A stretch of 45,712 bases of DNA from Paracoccus haematequi (GTDB taxonomy: Bacteria; Pseudomonadota; Alphaproteobacteria; Rhodobacterales; Rhodobacteraceae). The notes below the pieces were generated by a model that was not told the origin of the DNA, did no database searches, and saw nothing but the letters and a program-made list of their open reading frames with translations. The stretch lies in contig CAMCVS010000018.1 in assembly GCA_945881965.1 (NCBI GenBank), forward strand, positions 1 to 45,712, given 5' to 3'. The position numbers and the translations under genes are program-made. Below, one piece after another: positions 34,703-43,556 of this stretch; the first letter of the stretch is position 1, and each line of letters begins with the position of its first letter.

Positions 34703-35443
34703 ATGACCAAACAACTGATGATCTACGAAAACGCCGTGCCGCTCAGCAGCACCACACACCGTGACCTGTCGGTCAAGCCGACGAAATCGCTGGCCTTCTC
34801 GCAGGGTCTGACAGCAGTGCCGCTGGTGGTGGCCGAGTTTGAACGCGCGGGCGTCGAATTTCCCATCGTGTTCGCGGGCGAGGGTGACGCGTTGTTCCCG
34901 GTCGCAATCCTTGGCCTGCGCGGGCAGGAAAACCTGTTTCTGGGCGCTGACGGGGCGTGGCTGGGCGATTACATCCCCGCCTTCCTGCGCCGCTACCCCT
35001 TCGTGTTTGCCCGGGCCGAAGCGGGCGAGAACCTGACGCTCTGCATCGACACCAACCATGACGGCGTGAACGCCGAAGGTCTGGGCGAGCGGATGTTCGA
35101 TGCGATGGGCAACCGCACCCGCTATCTTGAAGACGTGCTGAAATTCGCCACCGACTATCAGATGCAGCACAACGCCACCCGCGTCCTGATGGACCGGTTG
35201 CGCGCGCTGGACCTGCTGGAAAGCGCGCAGGCCAAGGGCCAGATGCCCAATGGCGAAACCGTTGCCCTGACCGGCTTCTGGCGGGTCAGCGCCGACAAAC
35301 TGGCGCGGCTGTCGGATGCGGATGCGCTGGACCTGTTCCGCACGGGCGCGATGGCGCTGATCTATCTGCACATGGCGTCGCTGGGGCAGATCACCACGCT
35401 GATGCGCCGCGCCGCCGAACTGGCCCCGGCCAAGGTGGCCTGA
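34703..35443 (+). CDS. SapC family protein
   Basis: A 246-residue protein of the SapC family (named after an S-layer-associated gene; function unproven). Blocks FPIVFAGEGDALFPVAILGLRGQENLF (around residues 50-80) and AFLRRYPFVFA are the family core, and LIYLHMASLGQITTLMRR closes it. There is no signal peptide. It stands alone between uvrC and a convergent SDR gene, with its own promoter candidate. Confidence 0.82.
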   Translation: MTKQLMIYENAVPLSSTTHRDLSVKPTKSLAFSQGLTAVPLVVAEFERAGVEFPIVFAGEGDALFPVAILGLRGQENLFLGADGAWLGDYIPAFLRRYPFVFARAEAGENLTLCIDTNHDGVNAEGLGERMFDAMGNRTRYLEDVLKFATDYQMQHNATRVLMDRLRALDLLESAQAKGQMPNGETVALTGFWRVSADKLARLSDADALDLFRTGAMALIYLHMASLGQITTLMRRAAELAPAKVA

Positions 35444-35485
35444 CCCTGGTCCTCGGTTTCTCGGTCCCTGGCTTCTCTGGTTCCT

Positions 35486-35554
35486 AACTATCCCGGGGGG
35501 AGGCGCAGCCGGGGGGCAGCGCCCCCCTGCTACCCCCGCCCCCCTGCTACCCCC
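35486..35554. repeat. GC-rich intergenic element, copy 3, with 17-bp tandem repeat
   Basis: The hairpin GGGGGC-AGC-GCCCCC (35512-35526) is shared with the element at 43557-43571. It is followed by two perfect tandem copies of GCCCCCCTGCTACCCCC (35521-35537 and 35538-35554). The second copy holds the TAG stop of the SDR gene on the minus strand. Confidence 0.7.
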
Positions 35555-36296
35555 GCAGGGCGGGCAATCCGATGCCGGAGGCTTCGAACCCGCCATCCGC
35601 CGCGATGATCTGGCCGGTGACGTAACTGGCGCGGTCAGAACACAGGAACCGGATCACTTCGGCGATCTCGGCCTCGGTGCCATAGCGGTTCAGCGGGATC
35701 GCGTCGTGATAGGCCGCGATGATCGCCTGACTATGCACCGCCATCGCCAGCTTGGTACGCACCGGGCCGGGGCAGACTGCGTTGACCCGCACGCCATATT
35801 CGCCCAGTTCCACCGCATATTGCCGGGTCAGGTGCATCACGGCGGCCTTGGACGTGCCATAGGCCACGCGCAGGGTCGATGCCCGCAGGCCCGAAATCGA
35901 CGCGATGTTGACCACCGCCCCCGGCGCTGCTTTCAGCAGCGGCGTAAAGGCCTGGCTCATCAGGAATACACCATCAAGGTTGGTGTCCATCACGCGCCGC
36001 CAGCGGGCGAAATCCGTGTCTTCGATCGGGCCGAAATCCGCCACGCCGGCGTTGTTGACCAGCGCATGCAGCGCGTCTGTCATCCCCGCCACCGTGGCGC
36101 GGGCGCGTTCGACATCGGCGGGGATCGCCACATCGGCCACCAAAGGATGCGCGCCCGCAAGTCCCTTGGTCGCGGCCTGCAATTCATCGCCGTCGCGGTC
36201 CAGCATGACCACCTGCCAGCCATCCGCCAACATCAGTTTCGCCGTCGCCAATCCGATCCCGCGCGCCGCCCCTGTCACCAGTGCGAAATGGGTCAT
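35547..36296 (-). CDS. SDR family oxidoreductase
   Basis: A 249-residue classical short-chain dehydrogenase. Cofactor loop TGAARGIG, NNAG at LVNNAGVADFG, catalytic S in NIASISGL, YxxxK as YGTSK. The acidic residue after strand 2 (MLDRDGDEL) favours NAD over NADP. It is 3 nt downstream of hemF's coding end on the same strand and may be cotranscribed with it. Substrate unknown. Confidence 0.88.
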   Translation of the reverse strand: MTHFALVTGAARGIGLATAKLMLADGWQVVMLDRDGDELQAATKGLAGAHPLVADVAIPADVERARATVAGMTDALHALVNNAGVADFGPIEDTDFARWRRVMDTNLDGVFLMSQAFTPLLKAAPGAVVNIASISGLRASTLRVAYGTSKAAVMHLTRQYAVELGEYGVRVNAVCPGPVRTKLAMAVHSQAIIAAYHDAIPLNRYGTEAEIAEVIRFLCSDRASYVTGQIIAADGGFEASGIGLPALRG

Positions 36297-36299
36297 GGG

Positions 36300-37202
36300 T
36301 CAGATCCACTTCGCCAAGGGTGGCAGGCTCATCAGTACGGCATTGGCGTCATGCCCGGTTTCCAGCCCGAATTTGGTGCCCCGGTCATAGACAAGGTTGT
36401 ATTCGGCATAAAGCCCGCGATGAACCAGTTGCGTGTCGCGGTCGGCGTCCGTCCAATCCTGCACCCGGCGGCGTTCCACCAGCGGCACATAGGCGGGCAG
36501 GAAAGCGCGCCCGATATCCTGGGTCAGGGCGAAATCCGCCTCCCAGTCGCCGGTGTTGCGGTCATCCATGAAAATGCCGCCGACGCCGCGCGCGCGTTTG
36601 CGGTGCGGGATATAGAAATACTCATCCGCCCATGCCTTAAACGCCGGATACAAATCCGCACCATGCGGGTCCAGATGCGCCTTTTGCGTGGCGTGGAAAT
36701 GCGCGGTGTCGTCTGCATATTCGATGCAGGGGTTCAGGTCGGACCCGCCGCCGAACCACCACGCGCCCGGTGTCCAGAACATGCGGGTGTTCATATGCAC
36801 GGCGGGGCATTGCGGGTTCTGCATATGGGCGACAAGGCTGATCCCGCTGGCCCAGAACCGCGGGTCGCGGTCCATGCCCGGCACACCGCGCGCCGCCATC
36901 GCGCGCTGCGCGCGTTCGGCCAGTGTGCCAAAGACCGTCGAGACGTTGACGCCCACCTTTTCGAACACGCGGCCGCCGCGCATCACGCTCATGATCCCGC
37001 CGCCCGCGTCGGATCCGTCATCGGAATGGCGTCTGGTTTCCGTCACATCGAACCGGGCCGGGGCCGCGTCAGACAAGGGGCCGGTCGCGTGGCTGTCCTC
37101 CAGCGCCTCGAAGGCGGCGACGATCTGGTCGCGCAGGCTGCGGAACCACGCGGCCGCGCGGGCGCGTTCGGGTTCAAGGGTCATATCGGATGGGTCTGTC
37201 AT
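36300..37202 (-). CDS. hemF: oxygen-dependent coproporphyrinogen III oxidase
   Basis: A 300-residue enzyme of heme synthesis converting coproporphyrinogen III to protoporphyrinogen IX with O2. The conserved blocks GGGIMSVMRGGRVFEKVGVN, PAVHMNTRMF, WFGGGSDLNP and GGIFMDD are all present. Start MTDPSD at 37202 (AGGA 6 nt upstream) is favoured over ATG 37226. In Rhodobacter-type organisms an O2-independent HemN often complements it under low oxygen; none is in this window. Confidence 0.95.
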   Translation of the reverse strand: MTDPSDMTLEPERARAAAWFRSLRDQIVAAFEALEDSHATGPLSDAAPARFDVTETRRHSDDGSDAGGGIMSVMRGGRVFEKVGVNVSTVFGTLAERAQRAMAARGVPGMDRDPRFWASGISLVAHMQNPQCPAVHMNTRMFWTPGAWWFGGGSDLNPCIEYADDTAHFHATQKAHLDPHGADLYPAFKAWADEYFYIPHRKRARGVGGIFMDDRNTGDWEADFALTQDIGRAFLPAYVPLVERRRVQDWTDADRDTQLVHRGLYAEYNLVYDRGTKFGLETGHDANAVLMSLPPLAKWI

Positions 37203-37263
37203 GGTCGGTCCTATCGGCATTTTCATCTTTCTGCGCCAAGCCGGGGCAGGGGGGAAGCCCCCT

Positions 37264-38067
37264 TTACGCAGTCGCGACGGCCAGATGATCGCGGATCAGG
37301 GCCGCAGTGGCATCAGGGTGCGTCAGCGGCGCCATATGCCCCGCGCCGTCGATCAGCGCATGGCGCGCGCCGGGGATGCGGGCGGCCAGCCCCTTGCAGA
37401 TCACCCGCATCACCGGGTGGCGCGCAGCGGTGTCGCCGCCTTCCAGCACCAGCACCGGGATTTTCAGCGCCGTCAGCGCGCCCGATAGCAACAGGCCAGC
37501 GCTGTCGTCATAGATTTCCGCGCTGGACGAGGCCACAAACGGCATCTGGGCCGCCATCCGCGCGCGAGCAGGCTCGGGCAGGCCGTCCCAAGGGCGACCC
37601 AGCCCCCAGTCGCGGGTGAACAGTTGCGCGGCCAGGTCCATCTCGCCGCGCAGGATCGCCTGCATCATCGGCAGCGCCTGCACCTCGTGGATCGCGGCCA
37701 CGTCAGGTGCGTCGATCCGCGCCACCGCGCCATAGACCGGCTCGATCAGCACCAGCGACCGCACCAGATCGGGCCGCAGCACCGCCAGCCGCAACGCCAC
37801 CGTCGCGCCAAAGCTGTGGCCCACCACGTCAGCAGGCCCATCCATCAGGGCCGCCACGCCTTCGGACGATACGCGTTGCAGGCCGGGCGCGCCGGGGGGC
37901 CAATCGGCGCTTTGGCCGTGGCTGGGCAGGTCGGGGGCCAGCCAGCGGTGACCCGGCAGGGCAGCGGCCAGCCCCTTCATCACCCCGCCATGGGTCAGCG
38001 TGCAATGGATCATCACGCCGGGTCTGTCCCCCGTGCCCAGATGTTGCGCCGCCAGCGCCAATCCCAT
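37264..38067 (-). CDS. alpha/beta hydrolase
   Basis: A 267-residue alpha/beta-hydrolase. The nucleophile elbow is GHSFGA. The acid and histidine of the triad are probably EGGD and GAGHMAPL near the C-terminus. The LTHGGVMKGLAAALPGHRWLAPDLPSHGQS block is the usual oxyanion-hole and strand region, with HGG rather than HG. It starts 16 nt after the HCCA-isomerase stop, so the two probably form an operon. Substrate unknown. Confidence 0.85.
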   Translation of the reverse strand: MGLALAAQHLGTGDRPGVMIHCTLTHGGVMKGLAAALPGHRWLAPDLPSHGQSADWPPGAPGLQRVSSEGVAALMDGPADVVGHSFGATVALRLAVLRPDLVRSLVLIEPVYGAVARIDAPDVAAIHEVQALPMMQAILRGEMDLAAQLFTRDWGLGRPWDGLPEPARARMAAQMPFVASSSAEIYDDSAGLLLSGALTALKIPVLVLEGGDTAARHPVMRVICKGLAARIPGARHALIDGAGHMAPLTHPDATAALIRDHLAVATA

Positions 38068-38083
38068 TTTAAAACCGGCCCAT

Positions 38084-38683
38084 TTACAGCCGCCCCGAAA
38101 GATGCGCGTCCAGATCATCCAGCCGGTCCTGACCCCAGAACCGCTCGTCCGTGTCGGTGATGTAAAACGGCGAGCCGAACACGCCGCGCGTGATCGCCTC
38201 TTCGGTGTTGGCCTCATAGGCGACGGCCCCGGCCAGCAATCCGCTGTCGGCCAGCGCGGGGTCGAACCCGGCGCGGGTCAGGCAATCGCGGATCACGGCA
38301 TCCTCGGCGATGTTGCGTTCCTCGGCCCAGCAAGCGGCCAGCACATGGCGCACCAGCGCGCCGATATCGCCGCCGCCCGCCTGTTGGGCGGCCACAATGG
38401 CATAAGACGACGGCGCGGGATTGGTCGGGAAATGCGCGGCGTGAATGTTCAGCGGCAGCCCGGTCTTGACCTGCGCGCGGCGCAATTCCTGCAACCGATA
38501 GGCGCGGCGCGCCTCGGACCGCTGACCCAGCGGCAGGCCGCCCGTCGCGGCGAACACCCGGCCCATGTCCAGCGGTTTATAGGTCACGGTCGCGCCATGC
38601 GCCGCCGCGATCCGTTCCAGCCGGTCGCCCGCCAGATAGGCCCAAGGGCTGATTGTCACGAAATAATAGTCGATATGCGGCAT
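38084..38683 (-). CDS. 2-hydroxychromene-2-carboxylate isomerase-like (DsbA-fold)
   Basis: A 199-residue thioredoxin-fold protein of the HCCA isomerase/kappa-GST group. It starts [21 protein letters not shown], with Ser/Pro in place of the CxxC redox pair, as in the isomerase. The [23 protein letters not shown] block near the C-terminus is typical of the family. In naphthalene catabolism it isomerises a ring-cleavage product. Here only an alpha/beta hydrolase accompanies it, so a glutathione-dependent role is equally possible. Confidence 0.85.
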   Translation of the reverse strand: MPHIDYYFVTISPWAYLAGDRLERIAAAHGATVTYKPLDMGRVFAATGGLPLGQRSEARRAYRLQELRRAQVKTGLPLNIHAAHFPTNPAPSSYAIVAAQQAGGGDIGALVRHVLAACWAEERNIAEDAVIRDCLTRAGFDPALADSGLLAGAVAYEANTEEAITRGVFGSPFYITDTDERFWGQDRLDDLDAHLSGRL

Positions 38684-38778
38684 CGGGGGTCGCCTTTCGG
38701 GCTGGCAAAGGTTTCGGCGACGGTAATCGGATGCTAGGCAGTGTCAACGTCACGAATCTGTCACTGCCGGAGCACGCC

Positions 38779-39795
38779 ATGGCCGTCGTCAACGAACCCA
38801 AACTGATTTCCGGTAACGCCAACATGACATTGGCCCGCGCTATAGCCCGGCGCATGTCGGTGCATCGCGGCATGCAGGTGGGGCTGGTGGATGCCCGGGT
38901 GCAGCGGTTCAACGATCAGGAAATCTTTGTCGAGATTTACGAAAACGTCCGCGGCGAGGATATGTTCATCATTCAGCCGACATCGAACCCGGCAAATGAC
39001 AACCTGATGGAATTGCTGATCATTGTCGATGCCTTGCGGCGGTCGTCGGCGCAGCGGATCACCGCCGTGATCCCCTATTTCGGCTATGCCCGCCAAGACC
39101 GCCGCACCAAAGCGCGCACACCTATCTCGGCCAAACTTGTCGCCAACATGATGGTGACGGCGGGGATCGAGCGCGTGCTGACCATGGATCTCCATTCCGC
39201 GCAGATTCAGGGGTTTTTCGACATCCCGGTGGATAACCTCTATGCCAGCCCGATCTTCGCGCTGGACATCGCGGCGCAGTTCAAGGGCCGGATGGACAAC
39301 CTGATGGTGGTGTCCCCCGATGTGGGCGGCGTGGCGCGCGCGCGCGAATTGGCCAAACGCATCAACGCGCCCCTGTCCATCGTGGACAAGCGCCGCGAAA
39401 ACCCCGGCGAAGTGGCCGAGATGACCGTGATCGGATCGGTGCAGGACAAGATATGCCTGATCGTCGATGACATGTGCGACACCGCCGGCACGCTGTGCAA
39501 GGCCGCCGAAGTGTTGATGGCAAACGGCGCGACCGAGGTGCATTCCTATGTCAGCCACGGTGTGCTGTCCGGCCCGGCAGTGGAACGGATCACCAAGTCG
39601 GTGATGAAATCCATGGTCATCACCGACACGATCGAGGCGCAGGAACCGGTGCGCAATGCGCCCAATATCCGTATCCTGCCGACCGCGCCGATTTTCGCGC
39701 AGGCGATCCTGAACATCTGGAACGGCACGTCGGTGTCGTCGCTGTTCGAGACAGAGACACTGGAGCCGATCTATGAACCCTATTTCCGGTCGTAA
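38779..39795 (+). CDS. prs: ribose-phosphate pyrophosphokinase
   Basis: A 338-residue PRPP synthase, supplying nucleotide, His and Trp synthesis. The ATP loop region [13 protein letters not shown] and the PRPP-binding [11 protein letters not shown] are intact, and [18 protein letters not shown] is near the N-terminus. The start [11 protein letters not shown] at 38779 has GGAG 6 nt upstream; in-frame upstream ATGs are rejected. Confidence 0.94.
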   Translation: MAVVNEPKLISGNANMTLARAIARRMSVHRGMQVGLVDARVQRFNDQEIFVEIYENVRGEDMFIIQPTSNPANDNLMELLIIVDALRRSSAQRITAVIPYFGYARQDRRTKARTPISAKLVANMMVTAGIERVLTMDLHSAQIQGFFDIPVDNLYASPIFALDIAAQFKGRMDNLMVVSPDVGGVARARELAKRINAPLSIVDKRRENPGEVAEMTVIGSVQDKICLIVDDMCDTAGTLCKAAEVLMANGATEVHSYVSHGVLSGPAVERITKSVMKSMVITDTIEAQEPVRNAPNIRILPTAPIFAQAILNIWNGTSVSSLFETETLEPIYEPYFRS

Positions 39796-39801
39796 ATCCC
39801 G

Positions 39802-40686
39802 GTGATCGACAAGCTGGAAATGTTCATTGCGCTGGCGCGCGAGGAACATTTCGGCCGCGCAGCAGAGGCGTGCGGCGTGACGCAGCCGTCCCTGTCTGCC
39901 GCCATCCGGCAGTTGGAGGATCAGTTGGGGGTGCAACTGGTCTGGCGCGGGTCGCGGTTTCAGGGGCTGACCCCCGAAGGCCAGCGCGCGCTGGATTGGG
40001 CGCGCCGCATCGTCGGCGACGCCCGCGCGCTCAAGGCGGAAATGCGCGCGGCGCGGCACGGGTTGTCGGGCAATCTGCGGCTGGCAGCGATTCCCACCGC
40101 ACTGCCGATGGTGGCGGCGCTGTCGGGGGGCCTCGCGCGGCGGCATCCCGATCTGCGGGTGACGGTGCGGGCGGGCGCGTCGACCGATATCATGCGGATG
40201 CTGGATGACCTCGAGATTGACGCCGGGCTAAGCTATCTGGAAGGCCCTTTGGGGCGTGTCACGACGGTGCCTTTGTATGACGAACGCCTTGTGCTGGTGC
40301 TGCGCGCGGATGATCCGCTGGCGGCGCAGGCCAGCATCCGCTGGGCCGATACCGGCGACCTGCCGCTGTGCCTGTTGACGCCTGACATGCAGAACCGCCG
40401 CATTGTGGCAGAACATCTGGCCAGCGCAGGCGTGACCGTTGCGCCGCGCATCGAGGCGTCCTCGGTCACGGTGCTGATTGCGCATGTGCTGGCGGGCGGC
40501 TGGGTCACCATCCTGCCGTTGCAGGCGGCACAGGCGTTTCTGGGGGATGGTCGCCTGACGGCGCGGCCCCTTGTCGATCCGGAGGCGCGCCATACCGTTG
40601 GCCTGATCGCGCCCGTGCGCGAACCGCATACCCCGGTGCTGGACGCGCTGCTGTCCGAGGCGGCGGCGCTGGCGCGGCAGGTGTGA
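39802..40686 (+). CDS. LysR-family transcriptional regulator
   Basis: A 294-residue regulator. The N-terminal helix-turn-helix is LAREEHFGRAAEACGVTQPSLSAAIRQLEDQLG, split around residues 12-44; the effector domain follows. It begins with GTG six bases after the prs stop and lacks a strong Shine-Dalgarno, so it may depend on readthrough from prs. The target is not evident: the next gene is the convergent threonine aldolase. Confidence 0.88.
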   Translation: MIDKLEMFIALAREEHFGRAAEACGVTQPSLSAAIRQLEDQLGVQLVWRGSRFQGLTPEGQRALDWARRIVGDARALKAEMRAARHGLSGNLRLAAIPTALPMVAALSGGLARRHPDLRVTVRAGASTDIMRMLDDLEIDAGLSYLEGPLGRVTTVPLYDERLVLVLRADDPLAAQASIRWADTGDLPLCLLTPDMQNRRIVAEHLASAGVTVAPRIEASSVTVLIAHVLAGGWVTILPLQAAQAFLGDGRLTARPLVDPEARHTVGLIAPVREPHTPVLDALLSEAAALARQV

Positions 40687-41733
40687 CTATGCGCGCGCCA
40701 GCATCAGGAACCGGTCAATGTCCGCCTCTGGCAATGACCAGTCGGTGACAAGGCGACAGGTCAGCATTTCATCATCCGGGCCGTGGTCCAGATCGCCCTC
40801 CCAGATGTAATAATACGCGCCTGCGCCCTGCAACCGGCGATGCATCGCGCGCGGCATCTGCACGAAGGCCATGTTGGCATGGGGTTCATTGACGAACCGC
40901 GCCCAGTTATGCCCGCGCAACCCATCCACCAGGCGCGCCATCCGCCCGTTGGCGGCACGCGCCAGCGTCAGCCACAGGTCATCTTTCAGATATCCCTGCA
41001 TCTGCGCCGCCAGATAGCGGTGTTTGGAAAACAGATGCGCGCCGCGCTTGCGGCGGTATTCGAACTCCTGCCGCTTGGCGGGGTCAAAGAACACCACCGC
41101 CTCGACCCCCATGCAGCCATTCTTGGTGCCACCAAACGACACCGCGTCGATGCCCAGTTTCCACGTCATCTCGGCCGCCGTGCAATTCAGCGCCACCAGC
41201 GCATTGGCAAACCGCGCGCCGTCCAGATGCACCGGCAGGCCAAATTCCTTGGCGACCGCGACCAATGCGCGCAATTCGTCCAAGGTGTAAACGTGACCCA
41301 TTTCCGTCACTTGCGTGATCGTCACCGGGCCGCGCTGTGCGCCGTGGATCCCGCGCGATTCCTCGGCGGCGATGGACGCGCGCAAGGCGGCAGGCGTCAT
41401 GCGGTCCGTTCCCGGCACCAGTGTCAGTTTTGCCCCGCCCATGAAAAACTCGGGCGCGTTGCATTCGTCCTTTTGCACATGGGCGACGGGTGAACAAAAC
41501 ACCGTCCCCCATGGCGGGCACAGGCAAGCGAGCGCCAGCGCATTGGCCGCAGTGCCGGTGGCCACGAAATGCACCATCGCCTCGGGGGCCTCGAACACCG
41601 CGCGCACGGCGTCCTGTGCCGCTTTGGTCGCGGCGTCATTGCCATAGCCCGAGGCATGGTCGGTATTCGCCGACCCAAGCGCGGCCATGATCGCCGGATG
41701 CACCGGCCCCCCGTTGTCGGATGCAAAAAACAT
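40687..41733 (-). CDS. low-specificity L-threonine aldolase
   Basis: A 348-residue PLP enzyme of the threonine aldolase/beta-eliminating lyase family, splitting threonine to glycine and acetaldehyde. It starts MFFASDNGGPVHPAIMAAL. The PLP lysine is in SFGGTKNGCMG. ATG 41733 overlaps the YcgN-type stop as TGATG and has GGAG 8 nt upstream. It is a possible glycine source. Confidence 0.92.
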   Translation of the reverse strand: MFFASDNGGPVHPAIMAALGSANTDHASGYGNDAATKAAQDAVRAVFEAPEAMVHFVATGTAANALALACLCPPWGTVFCSPVAHVQKDECNAPEFFMGGAKLTLVPGTDRMTPAALRASIAAEESRGIHGAQRGPVTITQVTEMGHVYTLDELRALVAVAKEFGLPVHLDGARFANALVALNCTAAEMTWKLGIDAVSFGGTKNGCMGVEAVVFFDPAKRQEFEYRRKRGAHLFSKHRYLAAQMQGYLKDDLWLTLARAANGRMARLVDGLRGHNWARFVNEPHANMAFVQMPRAMHRRLQGAGAYYYIWEGDLDHGPDDEMLTCRLVTDWSLPEADIDRFLMLARA

Positions 41734-42200
41734 CAGATCGGCTCCTCGATGATGTAATCTTCCCAGTCGTCGTCCGCGACATCGTATTCCGACAGCGTCT
41801 GCCCGCGCATGGTCACGCCCGCGCGGTGCGGGCTGTCGGCATCGCCCGTCAGCAGCGGATGCCATGCGGGCAGCGATTTGCCGGTCCACAGCAGTTTATA
41901 GGCGCAGGTTTCCGGCATCCAATACAGGTTCTTGTCCATGGTGCGCGGCGACAACACGATACATTCCGGCACATACTGGTGCCGCGTGTCATAGCGCGAA
42001 CAGCGGCAGGTATCGTTGTCCAACAGGCGGCAGGCGATGCGGGTCAGTTCGACCGCGCCGGTATCCTCGTCTTCCAGCTTGTTGAGACAGCATTTGCCAC
42101 AGCCGTCGCACAATGCTTCCCACTCGTCGCGGGTCATCCGCTCGGGTTTCACGGTTTCCCAGAACCGGGGGCGCAAAGGAGGGGGCGTCGCGGGCGTCAT
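41733..42200 (-). CDS. YcgN family (UPF0260) protein
   Basis: A 155-residue cysteine-rich protein. CDGCGKCCLNK near residue 31, then CRLLDNDTCRCSRY and CIVLSP form the Cys pattern of this family, which may bind a metal or Fe-S cluster. Function unknown. It is translationally coupled (TGATG) to threonine aldolase. Its start is divergent from the Rrf2 regulator, and the FNR-type box lies between them. Confidence 0.85.
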   Translation of the reverse strand: MTPATPPPLRPRFWETVKPERMTRDEWEALCDGCGKCCLNKLEDEDTGAVELTRIACRLLDNDTCRCSRYDTRHQYVPECIVLSPRTMDKNLYWMPETCAYKLLWTGKSLPAWHPLLTGDADSPHRAGVTMRGQTLSEYDVADDDWEDYIIEEPI

Positions 42201-42256
42201 GGCCGGACCATGGCAGGCGGCGCGGCGATTGGAAAGAGGGGCGGCGCACCCGCCGC

Positions 42257-42270
42257 TTGATCCACATCAA
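42257..42270. promoter_or_regulatory. FNR/FnrL-type binding site
   Basis: TTGAT-CCAC-ATCAA, a perfect match to the FNR consensus TTGAT-N4-ATCAA. It lies 62 nt before the Rrf2 ATG and 56 nt before the start of the divergent YcgN-type gene. It implies oxygen-dependent control of one or both by FnrL or a related Crp/Fnr protein. Confidence 0.75.
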
Positions 42271-42332
42271 CGCCCGTTCCGCGCCGCTGCGTCATCATGC
42301 ATGCGGGTCACATGTTCTGAAAGGACCAGCCG

Positions 42333-42797
42333 ATGCGGATCACCAAACGGACCAATCTGGCGATGCGGGTTTTGATGTTCTGCGGCGTCAACGATGACCG
42401 GCTGGTGACGAAATCAGAAATCGCCACGCTGTGCAACACGTCGGAAAACCATCTGGCGCAGGTGATCAACCAGTTGGGGCAGTTGGGCTATCTGCACACG
42501 CAGCGTGGCCGCCACGGCGGGTTGCGGCTGGCGCGGCCGATGGCGCAGATCGTTGTGGGCGAGGTGTTCCGTGACATCGAGGCGGGGGTGCCGCTGGCGG
42601 AATGTTTCGCCGATATGGACAACACCTGCCCGCTGACCAACGCCTGCCGGTTGCGCATCGCCATCGCAGATGCGGTCGAGGCGTTTTATGCCCATCTGGA
42701 CGGCATCACGCTGGACGCGCTGGTCTGCGGCAACGGTGCGCTGGCCGCGATCCTGATGCCGCACTGCGATGGCGCGAAATCCGCCGTGCCGGCCTGA
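42333..42797 (+). CDS. Rrf2-family transcriptional regulator (NsrR-like)
   Basis: A 154-residue winged-helix regulator. The recognition region is TKSEIATLCNTSENHLAQVINQL, followed by TQRGRHGGLRLA. Three cysteines, C91, C99 and C105 (ECFADMDNTC and ACRL), match the Fe-S cluster ligands of NsrR, which senses nitric oxide. Regulon unknown. An FNR-type box is upstream. It precedes the lysine-less GcvH-like gene by 84 nt, perhaps in one operon. Confidence 0.88.
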   Translation: MRITKRTNLAMRVLMFCGVNDDRLVTKSEIATLCNTSENHLAQVINQLGQLGYLHTQRGRHGGLRLARPMAQIVVGEVFRDIEAGVPLAECFADMDNTCPLTNACRLRIAIADAVEAFYAHLDGITLDALVCGNGALAAILMPHCDGAKSAVPA

Positions 42798-42881
42798 TCC
42801 CGCAGGGCGCGGCCCTGCTTGCGCGCTTGCTGTCCCCGGCCTATCTGTGCCGCAAAATCGTCATTCTGCACAGGAGATGTC

Positions 42882-43244
42882 ATGCTCAAATTCACCGAAG
42901 ATCACGCCTGGCTGCGCCTGGATGATGATATCGTCACCGTCGGGCTGACCGAACATGGCGTGGCCCTGCTGGGCGAGATCGTGTTCGTGGAATTGCCCGA
43001 GATCGAAACCATGGTTTCGCGCGGCGATGACATCGTCGTGGTCGAAAGCGCCGATGACGCCGCCGATCTGACGGCGCCGGTGGATGGCGAGATCGTCGAG
43101 GTCAACGCGGATATCGTCACCAATCCCGGCCTGATCAACGATGATCCGCTGGGCGCGGGATGGCTGTTCCGGGTCAAGATCGACGAACCCGCCGAGATGG
43201 ACGATTACATGGACGAGGACGCCTACAAGGACATGATCGGCTGA
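42882..43244 (+). CDS. GcvH-like protein lacking the lipoyl lysine
   Basis: A 120-residue protein aligning without gaps to glycine-cleavage H protein: FTEDHAWLRL, VTVGLTEHGVALLG, VFVELPE, APVDGEIVEVN, GWLFRVKI. In GcvH the carrier lysine is in ESVKAASD. Here the segment is ESADDAAD, so D58 (codon 43053-43055) replaces the lysine and the neighbours are acidic as well. The only lysines left are K3, K99 and K116, none in the hairpin. It therefore cannot carry lipoate the usual way. gcvT and gcvP are not in the window. AGGAG lies 5 nt before the ATG. It may be a regulator, decoy or scaffold using the H-protein fold (inference). Confidence 0.88.
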   Translation: MLKFTEDHAWLRLDDDIVTVGLTEHGVALLGEIVFVELPEIETMVSRGDDIVVVESADDAADLTAPVDGEIVEVNADIVTNPGLINDDPLGAGWLFRVKIDEPAEMDDYMDEDAYKDMIG

Positions 43245-43274
43245 TCGTGGTCTGGAGACTCGAGGTTTGTCGGG

Positions 43275-43544
43275 ATGGCTGAGGCGGCGATGCCGAAAGG
43301 GGCTTTGGCCGCGCTGGCTGTGTCGGGGACCGAGATCGCGGTCCGGGTCACACCGCGCGCATCCCGCGCGCGGGTGGTGCAAGAGGACGGCGCGCTGCGG
43401 GTTTACGTCACCGAACCGCCCGAAGATGGCCGCGCGACCGAGGCGGTGCGCCGCGCCTTGGCGCATGCGCTGGGAATTGCGCCATCGCGGCTGGACCTGA
43501 CCAGCGGGGCCACGGCGCGGGACAAGCGGTTTCGGGTCATGTGA
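43275..43544 (+). CDS. DUF167 (YggU/UPF0235) protein
   Basis: An 89-residue protein of the DUF167 family, unknown function. AVRVTPRASRARV and PPEDGRATEAVRRALAHALG are the core. Thirty nt after the GcvH-like gene with GAGG upstream, so probably in the same transcript. Followed by the GC-rich repeat and a convergent gene. Confidence 0.85.
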   Translation: MAEAAMPKGALAALAVSGTEIAVRVTPRASRARVVQEDGALRVYVTEPPEDGRATEAVRRALAHALGIAPSRLDLTSGATARDKRFRVM

Positions 43545-43556
43545 TCCGCCGTTGCA

